Positions 33,707 to 45,461 of a stretch of 64,000 nt of DNA are shown piece by piece (positions within the stretch are counted from its first letter, which is position 1; every line of letters starts with the position of its first letter). The translations under genes and the position numbers were made by a program. This stretch comes from Costus lasius (lineage: Eukaryota; Streptophyta; Magnoliopsida; Zingiberales; Costaceae). Location: positions 81,938,665 to 82,002,664 of the forward strand of contig CM050453.2 in NCBI GenBank assembly GCA_027563935.2, given 5' to 3'. The notes beneath the pieces were generated by a model. It saw only the letters and a list, made by a program, of their open reading frames with translations. It was not told the DNA's origin and ran no database searches.

Positions 33707-34960
33707 TCAGAGTGGAGGTGGGACGGTTAGAGTCAAGGTGACTCTATCTTGTGATTCATCTTGATAGTAGCGCTTTAATCTCTGGCCATTAACTTTGAAA
33801 ACTATTCCATCTCCTTCCTTGCGGATGTCCACTGCACCATGCGAGTATACCTTCTCTATGATAAAGGGGCTAGACCATCTTGACTTTAGTTTCCTAGGGA
33901 ACAATCTTAATCTAGAGTTAAAGAGCAGGACTAGGTCTCCTTCTTTGAATTCCTTGCGCACTATATGTTTGTCATGAAATCTCTTGGTGCGCTCCTTGTA
34001 GATCCTGGCATTCTCATATGCCTCAAGCCGAATCTCATCTAGTTGATTTAAATCCAGTTTCCTTTGCTCCCCTGCAGACTTGAAATCATAGTTTATGGCC
34101 TTAACTGCCCAAAAGGCTTTATGCTCAAGCTCTACCGGTAAGTGACAAGACTTTCCGTAGACAAGTTGATAGGGGGACATCCCTATTGGTGTTTTGTAAG
34201 CAGTGCGGTACGCCCATAATGCATCGTCAAGTTTTGCAGACCAATCCATTCTTGACTTAGAAACTGTCCTCTCTAGGATTCTCTTAATCTCTCTGTTGGT
34301 TATCTCAATCTGCCCACTTGTTTGTGGATGGTAAGGTGTAGATATCTTGTGGTTCACCCCATACTTCTTCAACATAACTCCAAACTTTCTTTCTATGAAA
34401 TGAGATCCCCCATCACTAATTACTGCACGAGTTACTCCAAATCTAGGAAAAATAATTTTATTGAACATCCTCATAACAACTATAGAGTCATTGGTGGGTG
34501 TGGCAATCGCCTCTGCCCACTTAGATAGATAGTCCACTGCGACAAGTATAAATTTAGTTCCATAGGAAGAGGGAAAAGGTCCCATGAAGTCCATACCCTA
34601 TAAATCAAATATCTCCAAGCTCTGAATGTTGGTTAGGGGCATCTCATCCTTCCTTGAAATATTCCCACTCCTCTGGCATTGGTCGCATGTCATAACAAAC
34701 CCTCTTGAGTCTCTGAATAGGGTCGGCCAGTAGAAGCCTGATTGCAGTACTTTGTGCATGGTCTTTGAAGCACCATGATGTCCTCTATATAGAGATGTGT
34801 GACATTGGGAAAGCACCTCTGGCTGTTCCACCTCCGGTAAGCATCTCCTGTAAATAGAGTCGGCCCTCCTTTTGAACAACAATGGCTCCTCCCAATAGTA
34901 GTATCGCGTGTCATGTAGAAATTTCCTCCTTTGTTGGTAAGTGAGATCATGAGGGATAAC
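33707..34960 (-). pseudogene. Integrase of element C
   Basis: The HHCC zinc region is in the minus frame at about 34690-34830 ([27 protein letters not shown]). After a TAG at 34598-34600 the core continues in frame: [29 protein letters not shown] and SGQIEITN give the D, D and E positions, all kept. The C-terminal part has [20 protein letters not shown] and ends with a natural stop at 33707. The single stop falls at a position where Trp is expected in the EIFD-W-G segment, consistent with TGG-to-TAG. Confidence 0.88.
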
Positions 34961-36560
34961 TCCAGCAGCTAAGTAGTTTATAATGTCTGCAAACCAAGGG
35001 ACATCGTATGAAAGAACTGCCATCAACCTCTCATATGGGAAGAGTTCGTTGATGTCGCCTTGTGCTTTCATGTCATTCTCGTGTGTAAGGCGAGAGAGGT
35101 GATCGGCTACCAAATTGTTGGCTCCTCTTTTGTCTTTTATCTCAAAATCAAACTCTTGCAGTAGAAGAACCCATCGGATGAGCCTCAGTTTAGCATCCTT
35201 TTTAGCCATCAAGAACTTTATAGCTGCATGGTCAGAATATACAATGACTTTAGAGTTGATCAAATAACATCTAAATTTATCGAATGCAAAGACAATGGAA
35301 AGAAGCTCCTTCTCTATAGTGGCATAATTGATCTAAGCTTCATCCAAGCTACGGCTAGTATAGTATATGGCATGAAGTTTCTTGTCCTTCTGTTGTCCTA
35401 GAACGGCTCCAATGGCATAGTCACTTGCGTCACACATGAGCTCAAAAGGTAGAGACCAATCCGGAGGTTGCATGATTGGGGCGGTGATTAGAGCTTCCTT
35501 TAACTTCTCAAAAGCTATCATGCAATCCTGATCAAATAAAAAATCAGCATCCTTACAAAGTAAAAGAGTCAGGGGTCTAGCAAGTTTGGAAAAATCCTTT
35601 ATGAAACGACGGTAGAATCCTGCATGTCCCAAGAATCCTCTTATCTCCTTGACATTAGTGGGCGGCTTCATCTTCTCTATTACTTCCACCTTTGCTCTGT
35701 CTACCTCTATGCCTCTCTCTGAAATCAAAGGTCCTAAGACTATCCCCTCACGCACCATAAAATGACATTTCTCCCAATTTAAAACGAGGTTAACTTCCTC
35801 ACATCTCTGCAAGACTTTTGAAAGATTAGATAAACAATCCTTAAATGAACTCCCATAAACTGAAAAGTCATCCATAAATATATCCATGAAAACCTCATTA
35901 AAATCAGAAAAAATAGCCATCATACAATGTTGAAAAGTAGCCAGAGCATTACAAAGACCAAACAGCATTCTCTTATAGGCAAAAGTTCCATAAGGACAAG
36001 TGAAAGTAGTCTTCTCTTGGTCCTCAGGGTGTATGGGAATCTGTAAAAATTCAGAGTAGCCATCAAGAAAGCAAAAGTAAGGTTTATGTGCGAGGCGCTC
36101 CAACATTTGATCAATGAATGGTAGGGGAAAATGGTCTTTCCTTGTTGCCTTGTTGAGCTTTCGATAATCTACGCACATCCTCCGTCCTGTCACAGTCCTC
36201 ATCGGCACTAAATCATTAGCATCATTCTTAACGACAGTGAAACCTCCCTTATTAGGGACTACATGTATAGGACTAATCCATAGACTATCAGAAATAGGAT
36301 AAATAACACTTGCATCTAACAACTTCAAGATTTCAGCCTTTACCACTTCCTTTAAATTAGGATTTAACCTCCTTTGAAATTCTATAGTGGGCTTGCTATC
36401 AGGTTCCAAATGAATTCTATGCATACAGATTGTAGGATTAATCCCTTTTATGTCGTCAAAAGAATACCCAATAACTTTTCTATGTAATCTAAGTTTATCA
36501 CGTAAAAGTCTCACTTGTTCATCATTCAAATCAGAATTAATAATAACCGGGAAAGTGGAA
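34961..36560 (-). pseudogene. Reverse transcriptase and RNase H of element C
   Basis: RT boxes are present in order: SDSLWISPIHVVPNKGG, MCVDYRKLNKATRKDHFPLP, CFLDGYSEFLQIPIHP, and the catalytic FMDD (35867-35878) followed by FSVYGSSF, then a thumb with GHAGFYRRFIKDFSK. RNase H follows with [17 protein letters not shown] and [13 protein letters not shown], and [13 protein letters not shown] at 35333-35335 interrupts the [16 protein letters not shown] segment where Gln is usual. Otherwise the frame is continuous over about 1.6 kb. Confidence 0.88.
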
Positions 36561-37470
36561 TTGTCACCAAAAAATTCATACCTCAAACCAGATGGTAATG
36601 ACTTCAACTCGGATTTCTTCTCTTCTTGAGCTATTAATGCCATTTCAAGATTCAAACAATGAGAGTCTACTATAGAACAATCCACACCCCCTTCATCTTT
36701 TTCTTTTTCTGAAGTATCATCTTCCTCACTCTTAATAGATAAGGAGCGGCAATCAATTCTTTCAACATCTTGTGTACCCCCCCCCCCCCCCAATTTTAAT
36801 TCTTCATCAATAAAAGCATCTATACTACAACATTTTGAGAGAGAGGGATTCTTGAGTGTGGAGGTAAGGTCGAACTCGATTGCTTCTTCTCCAATATTTA
36901 ATGCTAATCTTCCTTTCTTCACATCAATGACCGCTCCTACTGTAGCTAAGAATGGCTTTCCAAGAATCAATGGCAACTTGGTGTCTTCTTCCATCTCTAA
37001 CACCACAAAGTCAACTGGGATAAAAAATTTTCCTACTTTGATGGGGATATCCTCAAGAATTCCAACAGGTTTGCGAATAGAACGGTCGGCCAGTTATAGA
37101 GATATAGCTGTGTTCTGCAAGTCTCCTAAGTCTAGTTTCCTGCATAAAGAAGAAGGCATTAAACTCACTGATGCACCTAAATCACATAAAGCATGATTAA
37201 AAATGGTATCGCCAATTTGACAAGGGATAGTAAAACTCCCTGGATCCTTAAGTTTTTGCGGAAGCTTGTTCTGAATTATTGCACTACATTCCTCTGTAAG
37301 TGCAACTGTCCCATGCTCTTCAATTTTCCTATGGTTGGAGAGAATATCTTTCAAGAATTTAGAGTATGTTGGCATTTGAGATAAGGCCTCGGTAAACGGT
37401 ATGTTGATGTACAACTTCTTCAAGACCTCTAAGAATTTTCTGAATTGTTGATCTAGCTTAGCCTTCATCA
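36561..37470 (-). pseudogene. Protease and linker of element C pol
   Basis: Aspartic protease with ALCDLGASVSLMPSSLC (D-L-G-A catalytic loop typical of Athila-like elements) and a second strand [21 protein letters not shown] at 37094-37096 interrupts the ISL-LADRSIRKPVG segment where Gln is usual. The downstream linker contains a run of 15 C (36777-36791) reading as five Gly in frame, and an acidic stretch (KSEEDDTSEKEKDEGG). Confidence 0.85.
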
Positions 37471-37474
37471 ATCT

Positions 37475-38860
37475 CTACGGGTATGGTATGGTGGGCTTGT
37501 AAACAGGAAGTGGTGCTCGAATGGGTGTCAGTTGTTCATCACTTTTCTCATCTACTTTATCTTCAGTAGGTCTCTCACTTGTAGCTTGAGTTGATTCCCT
37601 TTCCTCAATTTCAATTTCCGGTCTAGCAGGCCCTTGAAGTTGCTTTCCACTCCTTGTAATTATCGCACTGCAATTCTCTTTGGGATTCACTTTGGGTTGG
37701 GATGGTATTTTCCCAGGGTGTCTCTCGTAAGTGGAAGTGAGGTGGGCTAGTTGATTTTCCACCATCCTGTTGTGAGCTTCCATAGCATCAATTCTTGAGT
37801 CAAGTCGGTTTATAGAGTTTCCAAAATTCTCATTGGCCTTCTCTTGGGTATTGATAAACTTTTCCAAAGTTAGCTCCAAGAAGACTTCTGTGGTTGCGGT
37901 GGTTGTGGAGCAGACGGTTGATGTTGTGGAACAAAAGGCCTCGGTTGGAATCCAGGTGGTTGAGTTGCCTTGTAATTCTGCAGCTATCCCAAATTCTTAT
38001 TTTGAAACTGATTTTGGCTTTGATTAAGACTTGTTCTGTAAGAGAAATTGGGATGACTTCTCCATCCTGGATTGTATGTAGTAGAATATGGATCAAATTG
38101 TGGCCTTTGATTGTAGCTTCCCAATGCTTGGACTTGTTCTATCTGTGGATCATTCCCTTGAGGCATTAAAATCTGACATTCATTCATGTTGTGCCCTGCG
38201 ACTCCACATACCACACAGACGACATTAACAGTTTCAGCAGAATGTAATCCAAAAGAATCAAGTTTTTTAGAGAAGGAGTCTACTTTTGCTGCTAAACTAG
38301 TAAGAGAATCTATCTCATACTTCCCTGGTGCCAAAGCTCTAGATGTGTTGCCCCTTTCTCCTGCCCAAGAGCAATGATTCATGGACTTATCTTCTAGTAA
38401 TTCTGTGGCTTCTTCTAAGGTCCTATTCATAAGTGCCCCTCCTGCAGCAGCATCCACTGTAAGTCTAGTGTTGTAACTGAGTCCATTATAAAAAGTGTGT
38501 ATGAGGACCCATCTCTCTAGGCCATGGTGTGGGCATAGTCTTTGCAGCTCTTTAAATCTCTCCCATGCTTCATATAATGATTCACCATCTCTTTGTGTGA
38601 AGCTAGTAATCAGGTTTCTCAATTGCACTGTCTTACTGGGAGGAAAATATTTTGCTAGGAAAGCTCGTGATAGTTCCTCCCAAGTAGTTATGTTCGCTGG
38701 ATTGAGACTGTGCTTCCAACTTCTTGCTCTATCTCTAAGGGAGAATAGGAAGAGTCGCATCCTGACTGCATCATTGGTAACTCCATTCATCTTCAAGGTG
38801 TCACAATACTCCAAGAAGATAGATAGGTGTTCGTTTGGATCTTCAGTTGGCGATCTTCAG
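37475..38860 (-). pseudogene. gag of element C, N-terminus deleted
   Basis: Begins abruptly within the conserved [19 protein letters not shown] segment at the deletion junction, continues with [75 protein letters not shown] and TVDAAAGGALMNRTLEEA, all typical of Athila gag. A zinc-knuckle-like CVVCGVAGHNMNEC is near 38190. A stop at 37984 and a frameshift separate the C-terminal Gln/Pro-rich part (37475-37879), and a TAG at 37475-37477 separates it from protease. Confidence 0.85.
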
Positions 38861-39117
38861 TCAGCGTCGAGCGACACAGAATGTTTCACGGGTGTGATTC
38901 TGGTTGCTGGGTAGGGTGGGGTTCCTGCTGTGAACTCTGATCCGGCTAGAAATGGTTTCATTCCTTGGCTTTTACCTGAAGTGAAGCAAGAACACAGAAA
39001 AGTGTATATTCCGAAGATATTGCAGTAATATGAAGTGAAATCATGCATAAACGCGATGAAAGCGAAGATATAACAGTGAAATTACATATTAAAACCCTAT
39101 ATAAAAGTGACTTAACA
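38861..39117 (-). mobile_element. Truncated 5' LTR of element C
   Basis: Only the U3-start portion of the LTR remains, equivalent to 30140-30396. Its inner edge joins gag directly at 38860. The junction carries GATCTTCAG twice (38838-38846 and 38852-38860), looking like a locally copied filler at a deletion. About 1 kb of LTR, the primer site and gag start are gone, so the element lacks its R-U5 and could not be reverse transcribed from this copy. Confidence 0.85.
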
Positions 39118-39778
39118 GTTCTCTCCCCTCTTATTCTATAAAAGAGGAGGTAGGGCTAAGTGTTGAGTAGTTCTCTTAGAGGTAGGGATCTCCTGGTGAG
39201 CTAGAGTGAGCTTCCAGCTTGTGTGGAAGGCGAAGTTGCTTCGCCTATGGAGTTGTAAGAGTCGGTGACCGGTGTCTCGACTCAGCTTGGTTTTCAGCTT
39301 TATAAGAAGTAAATCCCACCCTCCGGTGGGTCAAGTTCGCCTGTTTTTCTATTTTCTTGTTTTGATACCAAGTTGGCTTTCTCCTTTCTTCTTCACCCAC
39401 GGCTGTCCATTCATCGGAGGCGTGGTATATCTTGTCTTTGGTTTGTTTCAGCTACGTAGACGTGCGAGCTAAACCCCGCAAAGTCGCAGTCCCCCAACGC
39501 AAGCTAAGCTTAAAACGCACTAAGAGAGCCGCAGGAATTCGCTAAATTTGCTACGAGGTTAGTGCGCTCTATTACTTAGTTGGGTGTCGTTCTCTTCATT
39601 CGCATTCGTGTTGCCCTAATCGAACTCGTCGCTATTTCATCGTGCTTTCTACCGAATTCCCTACACTTTTCTGACGCGTTTTCTCTTCCCTCGTCTCACG
39701 ACCCTCTCCCATTTTATCGAGCATTGTGTACAACCCTAGAGTACGGCTTAAGGATCCCCTCACCTATTAGTTGCTACA
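39118..39778 (+). mobile_element. A-family LTR, right piece
   Basis: Resumes the LTR interrupted at 29152, starting with the second target-site copy (GTTCT, 39118-39122), then the TATA-like box and the sequence matching 12581-13231 of element A, ending ...TTGCTACA at 39778. No A primer site follows; instead minus-strand E sequence begins, so this LTR is solo or truncated. Confidence 0.82.
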
Positions 39779-39796
39779 TCATCGACCCAAAGAGTT

Positions 39797-40273
39797 TTCA
39801 AGTCACCAAGTCTGCGGGGTCTGAAAGGGCAACAACAACCCCTTTTTCAACCCACTCATCTTCGAAGTAATGCTTGAGTCGATGCCCGTTGACAATGAAG
39901 GTTCCTGTGCGTTAAGTCCAGATAGTGATCGCGCCATAAGGTTGCAGATGTTGTACCACAAAGGGGCCCGACCACCTTGTTCGAAGCTTCCCTAGAAATA
40001 ATCGAAGTCTGGAGTTGAAAAGTTGCACTTTGTCCCCTACATGAAACTCCTTCTTCACAGTGCATTTGTCATGCCAATGTTTGGTGTGTGCCTTGTAGAT
40101 CTTGGCATTTTTACATGCATAGAGGCGCATCTCATCCAACTCATCAAGTTGCAACTTTCTCCTCACACTCGCGCTTTTGAAGTCATAATTAATTTGCTTG
40201 ACAGCCCAAAACACTCTGTGCTCAAGTTCAACAAGTAAGTGACCAGATTTCCCATAAATGAGTTGGAAAGAAG
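39797..40273 (-). pseudogene. Integrase C-terminal part of element E
   Basis: Minus-frame sequence resumes beyond the MITE with [20 protein letters not shown], then [56 protein letters not shown]. One stop at 39912 precedes a VNGHRLKHYFEDE segment and a terminal stop near 39797. This is the DNA-binding end of Athila-type integrase. Confidence 0.85.
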
Positions 40274-40781
40274 TAGGGGTGAGCACTATTCGGTTTTTAC
40301 CGAATTTACCGATCGGTAAATCAATAAATCGGTTCAGTAATTTTGGTTTCGGTTTTCGGTTCGGTATTGATTTTTATGTAATTCGGTATTCGGTTTTCGG
40401 TTCGGTAAATTATCAATTTACCGATACATATATATTAATGTATAAAAAAATGAATTTATATTTATTAATCTCTAACTCTACTCTCTAACTCTTGAACTCA
40501 ATTTAATTTCTTATCTCACCCTCTCGGCGACCCAATCAGCCCAATTTAATTTTTTTTTCCAATTTTTTAATAAATTAATTAGGTAATACTTTAATATTTT
40601 TTAATTGGTAAATCGGTAAAATCAGTAATTTACTGATTTACCGATCGGTAATTTGGTAATTTACCGATCAGTAAATTCCTTATTTGGTTCGGGATTGGTT
40701 TTTAACATTTCGGTATTTGGCAATTCGGTTTTCGGTAATTCAGTATTCGGTAATTTGGTTTTTACCGAATGCTCACCCCTA
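40274..40781. mobile_element. 508-bp hAT-like MITE in the integrase of E
   Basis: Terminal inverted repeats TAGGGGTGAGCA / TGCTCACCCCTA are perfect over 12 bp. The flanks GAAAGAAG (40266-40273) and GAAAGGAA (40782-40789) are an 8-bp duplication with two differences; removing one copy plus the element restores continuity of the integrase reading across the site. The interior is made of repeated CGGTAAATCGGTAA / TTTACCGAT / TTCGGTTTTCGG words, so it is rich in self-complementary sequence and has no coding capacity. The 8-bp duplication and TAGGGGTG ends point to the hAT superfamily. Confidence 0.9.
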
Positions 40782-42160
40782 GAAAGGAAACATACCTAGG
40801 GGTGTCTTGTAGGCGGTTCTATAGGCCCATAGAGCATCAAGTAATTTCAATGCCCAATCCTTCCATGATCGCGATACAGTTTTCTCAAGTATTTGCTTGA
40901 TTTTTCTATTAGAAACCTCTACCTGACGTCTAGTCTGAGTATGATAGGGCATTGCAATTTTGTGCTTTACCCCATACTTCTTCAAGAGTGCTCCAAACCT
41001 CTGTTCGATGAAGTGAGATCCTCCATCACTTATCAAAATATGTGGGACTCCAAACTGGGGGAAAATCGTTCGCTTCATAAGCTTCATAACGACCCTGGAG
41101 TCATTAGTAGCCTCTGCGGATGCCTCAATCCACTTAGACATGTAGTCAATGGCAACAAGAATGTACCGTTTACCACATGAAGATGGGAAGGGCCCCATGA
41201 AATCAATCCCCCATACATCAAAAATCTCCACTTCCAGTATGTCGCTCAGAGGTAGTTCATCTCTTTTAAAGATATTTCCAGTTCATTGGTAGCTGTCACA
41301 AGTCAAAGCAAAATGTCTAGCGTCATGAAATATAGAAGGCCAAAATAAACCTGACTGTAGAACTTTGAAGGTTGTTTTAGCTGCCCCGGCGTGTCCTCCA
41401 TATGGTGAAGAATGACAATCTGTTAGCACGTCATGTATCTCTGCCTCGGGTATACATCGTCTGTACAATCCATCGGCGCATCACCGGTATAGATAAGGTT
41501 CATCCCAGTAATAGGATTTCACATCATGCAAGAACCTTTTCTTCTTCTGAAAAGTAAGATCAGGGGGGAGAATGTTAGAAACAATATAATTCACATAATC
41601 TGCATACCATGGTACTTGTTGTTCCAATAGAGCATATAGATGTTCTTCAGGGAATGAATCATTAATTTCCAACTCTTCTTCAGGATTCTTTTTAGCATCT
41701 CATTCTAGTCTGGAAAGATGGTCAGCCACAAGGTTCTCACTCCCCTTCTTGTCTCTAATCTCAACATCAAATTCTTGTAAAAGAAGAATCCATCGAATAA
41801 GTCTTGGCTTGGCATCTTTCTTGTTAACCAAATATTCGATAGCTGCATGATCAGTAAAAATAATTACTTTCGAATTAACTAAATATGAACGAAACTTATC
41901 GAAAATGAAAATAATTATAAGTAGCTCTTTTTCTATGGTGGCATAATTCATCTGTGCATCATCAAGTGTTCTACTAGCATATTATATAGCATGCAGCTTT
42001 TTGTCCTTCCTTTGCCCCAAAACCACCCCCACGGCTTGGTCACTAACATCACACATGAGTTCAAAAGGTATGAACCAATCTGGAGGTTGGATTACAGGTG
42101 CAGTAATCATAGTTTCTATGAGTTTCATAAAATCTTCTTCACATTCCCTGTCAAAACAAA
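40782..42160 (-). pseudogene. RNase H and integrase core of element E
   Basis: RNase H motif [20 protein letters not shown] and [12 protein letters not shown] (41700-41951), zinc-binding CHSSPYGGHAGAAKTTFKVL and LTCDSYQ (41283-41468), then core [29 protein letters not shown] and [12 protein letters not shown] with D, D and E kept (40782-41231). Stops and frame changes separate the parts (for example near 41250, 41480 and 41700). The second Cys of the HHCC motif reads as Tyr (C-D-S-Y). Confidence 0.85.
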
Positions 42161-43460
42161 AGATGAATCCTTAGCAAGAAAATTAATTAAAGGACGGGCT
42201 ATTTTAGAGAAATCTTAATACATCTTCTATAAAAACCTGCATATCCCAGAAAACTTCGAATTCCCTTCACTGTTGTAGGCAGCTTCAAATTTTCAATGAC
42301 TTCAACTTTTGCTCTATCTACCTCTATTCCACGCTCAGAGACTAAGTGCCCAAGGACTATACCTTCCCGGACCATGAAGTGGCACTTCTCCCAGTTCAAC
42401 ACCAAGTTCACCTCTTCACATCTCTGTAAAACTTTAGAAAGGTTAGATAAACAATGATTGAAAGAAGAGCCATATACAGAGAAGTCATCCATGAATATAT
42501 TTATAAGACTTCATTGTAATCTACAAATATCGCCATCATTGCCCATTGAAATGTTGCAGGGGCATTGCAAAGCCCATAGGGCATTCTCCTGTAAGCGTAT
42601 GTACCATAGGGGCAGGTAAAAGTAGTCTTCTCTTGATCATCAGGGTGGATGGGAATTTGGAAGAAACTTGAAAATCCATCCAGAAAGCAAAAGTAAGAGT
42701 TATGAGCAAGTCTATCTAACATATGATCAATGAATGGTAAAAGAAAGTGATCTTTTCTTGTAGCAATGTTCAACTTCCTGTAATCGATACACATCCTCCA
42801 CCCTGTAACTATGCGTGTGGGTATCAATTCATTTGCATCATTCTTAATCACAGTAGCACCTCCCTTTTTTGGTACAACATGTACCGGGCTCACCCAAGAA
42901 CTATCTGATATCAGGTATATGACTCCTGCATCCAAAAGCTTGAGCACCTCCTTCTTCACAACATCCTTCATATGCGGGTTAAGTCGGCGTTGAAATTCTA
43001 CAGAAGGTTTGCTATTTTCTTCTAATAAAATCCTGTGCATGCAAATAGAGGGGTTAATTCCCTTAATATCGTCAAGTGAATAATCAGTTACCTTCTTGTG
43101 AAGACGGAGTTCTCCAAGGAGTAGTTCAGTTTGCTCTTTGTCCAGTTCTGCACTAACTATTACCGGGTATGTAGAATTATCACCTAGGAATTCATATCTC
43201 AGTGTGCTAGGTAGACTTTTAAATTCAAGCTTCTTCTGCACTTCTTCCTTCTGGATATTTGCAGGAGCTATATCCATAATTGGGTTGGAATCAAGTAGCG
43301 TGGTGTACTCTTCAGCTCTACCCTCAATGTCCAGTTCTTCGAGCTTGGTCAGGGTCAATTCAAGCAGATCTACCTCCTTCCTGTAGGGTTCAATTTGCTG
43401 CACAGTTTTCTCAACAATGTCCACACTGCAGCATGTACCTGCAAGAGAAGGTTTTTTCAA
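42161..43460 (-). pseudogene. Reverse transcriptase of element E
   Basis: Clear RT boxes: SDSSWVSPVHVVPKKGG, MCIDYRKLNIATRKDHFLLP, CFLDGFSSFFQIPIHPDD, MPYGLCNAPATFQ, then a frame change near 42495 and FMDD in MDDFSVYGSSF (42480s), followed by a thumb with GYAGFYRR. The shift removes continuity across the active-site box. Confidence 0.87.
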
Positions 43461-44031
43461 AGAGTCAGATAAATCAAATTATATAACATTGTCACTAATG
43501 TTCAAATCCAGTTTCTCATTTTTGACATCATTGACTGCACCAGCAGTAGCAAGAAAAGGTCTCCCTAAAATGATAGGGAGTCTGTCATCTTCATCAATTT
43601 CTAAGACAACGAAATCTGCAAGAATAAAATAATTTTCAACTTTGATAGGAACGTCCTCTAAGATACCAATAGGACGATGAACTGATCTATCTGCCAGCTG
43701 TAAAGAAATATTAGTACTCTTCAAATCTCCCAAGTCTAGTTTTTTACATAAAAAAAGAGGCAAAAGGCTGACACTCGCTCCCAAATCGCATAAGGCTCGC
43801 TGAAAAGTCATCTTCCCTATCCGGCAGGGTATAGAGAAGCTGTCTGGATCTTTGAGTTTTTGGGGAGCTTGTTTTGTATGATCGCGCTGCACTCCTTAGT
43901 AAGTGCAACCGTGCCGTGTTCTTCCAGTTTCCTCTTCTTAGACAAGATGTCCTTCAGAAATTTGGCATAGGTGGGCATCTACGAAAGGGCATCAACAAAA
44001 GGTATGTAAATATAGAGTTTCTTAAGAACTT
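43461..44031 (-). pseudogene. Protease of element E
   Basis: Contains ALCDLGASVSLLPLFLC and [19 protein letters not shown] (43479-43892), matching the Athila-type retropepsin of C and F. A frame change precedes it in the EECSAIIQ segment. Confidence 0.82.
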
Positions 44032-45461
44032 CTAAGAACTTACCAAATTGCTTGTTAGTTTGGCTTTGACAAGTCTCTGTGGGAAAGGAATTGAAGGTTT
44101 GTAAGTAGGTGGCCCCACATAGGGTCGTTCTTCCTCAGTCTGCTCACGTGTCACAGGCGTTGTATCATGGCTCAAATCTCTTGTGTCATATGTTGCATCT
44201 TCTCCCCTATCATAAGATGGCATTTTGGGATCTTCTAGTTATTTGCCACTTCTAGTGGAGATTGCTTTACAATGCTCTCTCGGTTTAATTTCAGGTTGTG
44301 ATGGAGGTTTCCTTGGTGCCCTGGAGGATGAGCTAGCTTGCTGGGCTAGCTGATTCTCTAACATTTTATTGTGAGTTTCCAAGGAATCCATTCTTGACAT
44401 CATGTGTTTCATCATATCAATTAACCCTTCAATTTGTTTACTCAGTTGAGAATCCATATTTGGCTTCGGTGGTGGATGATAATTTCTGGCTTGAAATCCT
44501 GGTGGTTGTCTGTAGTTTCCCTGCTGAGGCTGTCAGAAGTTTCCTTATGGAGATGCTAGCCTTGGTTGAACTGATTGTGTAGTCCTATGTGAGAAGTTTG
44601 GGTGGTTTCACCATCCTGGATTGTAAGTGTTGGAGTATGGATTATTCATGTGACTCAAATTTCCAACTACATTGATATGTTCAGGATAACTTTGTGTCGA
44701 CTGCCCATCTCCCAACTGGCACTCAGAACCTACATGGCCTGCAACTCCACATACCTCACAAGATATAGAATTAGCATCCAATGAATTTATAGACCAAGAA
44801 TCAATTTTTCAAGTTAAAGTATCCACCTTTGCAGTAAGAGCAGTTAAAGTATCAAGTTCGAATTTACCTGTCTTCATAGAAAGTGTACCTCATTTTGAAG
44901 TCATGATTCATTGCCATATCTTCTAAGAGGTTCATGAAATCTTCAATTACTCTGTTCATTAAAGCTCCTCCAGCTATAGCATCAACTGTGAACCTTGTGT
45001 TGTAGTCTAGCCCATTATAGAATGTGTGAACTAAAACCCAAGTCTCTATTCCATGGTGTGGGCACATTCTTTGCAACTCTTTGAATCTTTCTCAAGCCAC
45101 ATATAAATATTCTCCATCATTCTGTATAAAGCTAGTGATCTGATTTTTCAGTTGAATAGTCTTGGAAGGACGGAAGTATTTAGAAAGAAAGCTTGTGATA
45201 ATTCTGCCCATGTCCTTATTGAAGCTGAACGTATTGTATGAAGCCATGCTCTCGCTCTGTCCCTTAAAGAGAAGGGAAACAGTCTCAACCTGATAGCATC
45301 AGTAGAAACACCATTAATTTTCAATGTATCACAGTACTCTAAAAATATAGCAAGATGCATGTTGGGGTCCTCAAGAGGAGAACCACCAAACTGATGTTGT
45401 TGAACCATAGAAAGTAAAGCAGGTTTAATCTCAAAATTATTGGCTTCTATAGTAGGGTTAG
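44032..45461 (-). pseudogene. gag of element E, interrupted by F
   Basis: From the right: an [15 protein letters not shown] segment, [35 protein letters not shown], then after frameshifts CPHHGIETWVLVHTFYNGL, TVDAIAGGALMNRVIED, and a C-terminal coiled-coil-like LETHNKMLENQLAQQASSSS part. Zinc-knuckle residues are only partly recognisable near 44740. It is cut at 45461 before its start codon by the F LTR. Confidence 0.84.

Larger units (their letters stand above)
29153..39117 (-). mobile_element. Element C: Athila-like LTR retrotransposon, ~10 kb
   Basis: Minus-sense element flanked by GTTCC (29148-29152) and GTTCT (39118-39122); the uninterrupted A LTR at 12571-12580 reads GTTCCCTCCC, confirming the insertion point. 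It has a full 3' LTR, a PPT, a third ORF, IN, RNase H, RT, PR and part of gag. Most of the 5' LTR, the primer site and the N-terminus of gag are deleted, leaving a 257-bp LTR fragment at the right end. Four pol stops are all of a type expected from C-to-T or G-to-A change. Confidence 0.9.
39779..45461 (-). mobile_element. Element E: Athila-like internal region, LTRs missing
   Basis: Minus-sense gag, PR, RT, RNase H and IN in the normal order, cut on the right at gag by insertion of F (45462) and on the left just after the integrase stop by the A-family LTR. It carries many frameshifts and stops, more than C, and a hAT-like MITE in integrase (40274-40781). No third ORF or LTR of its own is visible in the window unless LTR D is part of it. 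Confidence 0.85.
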
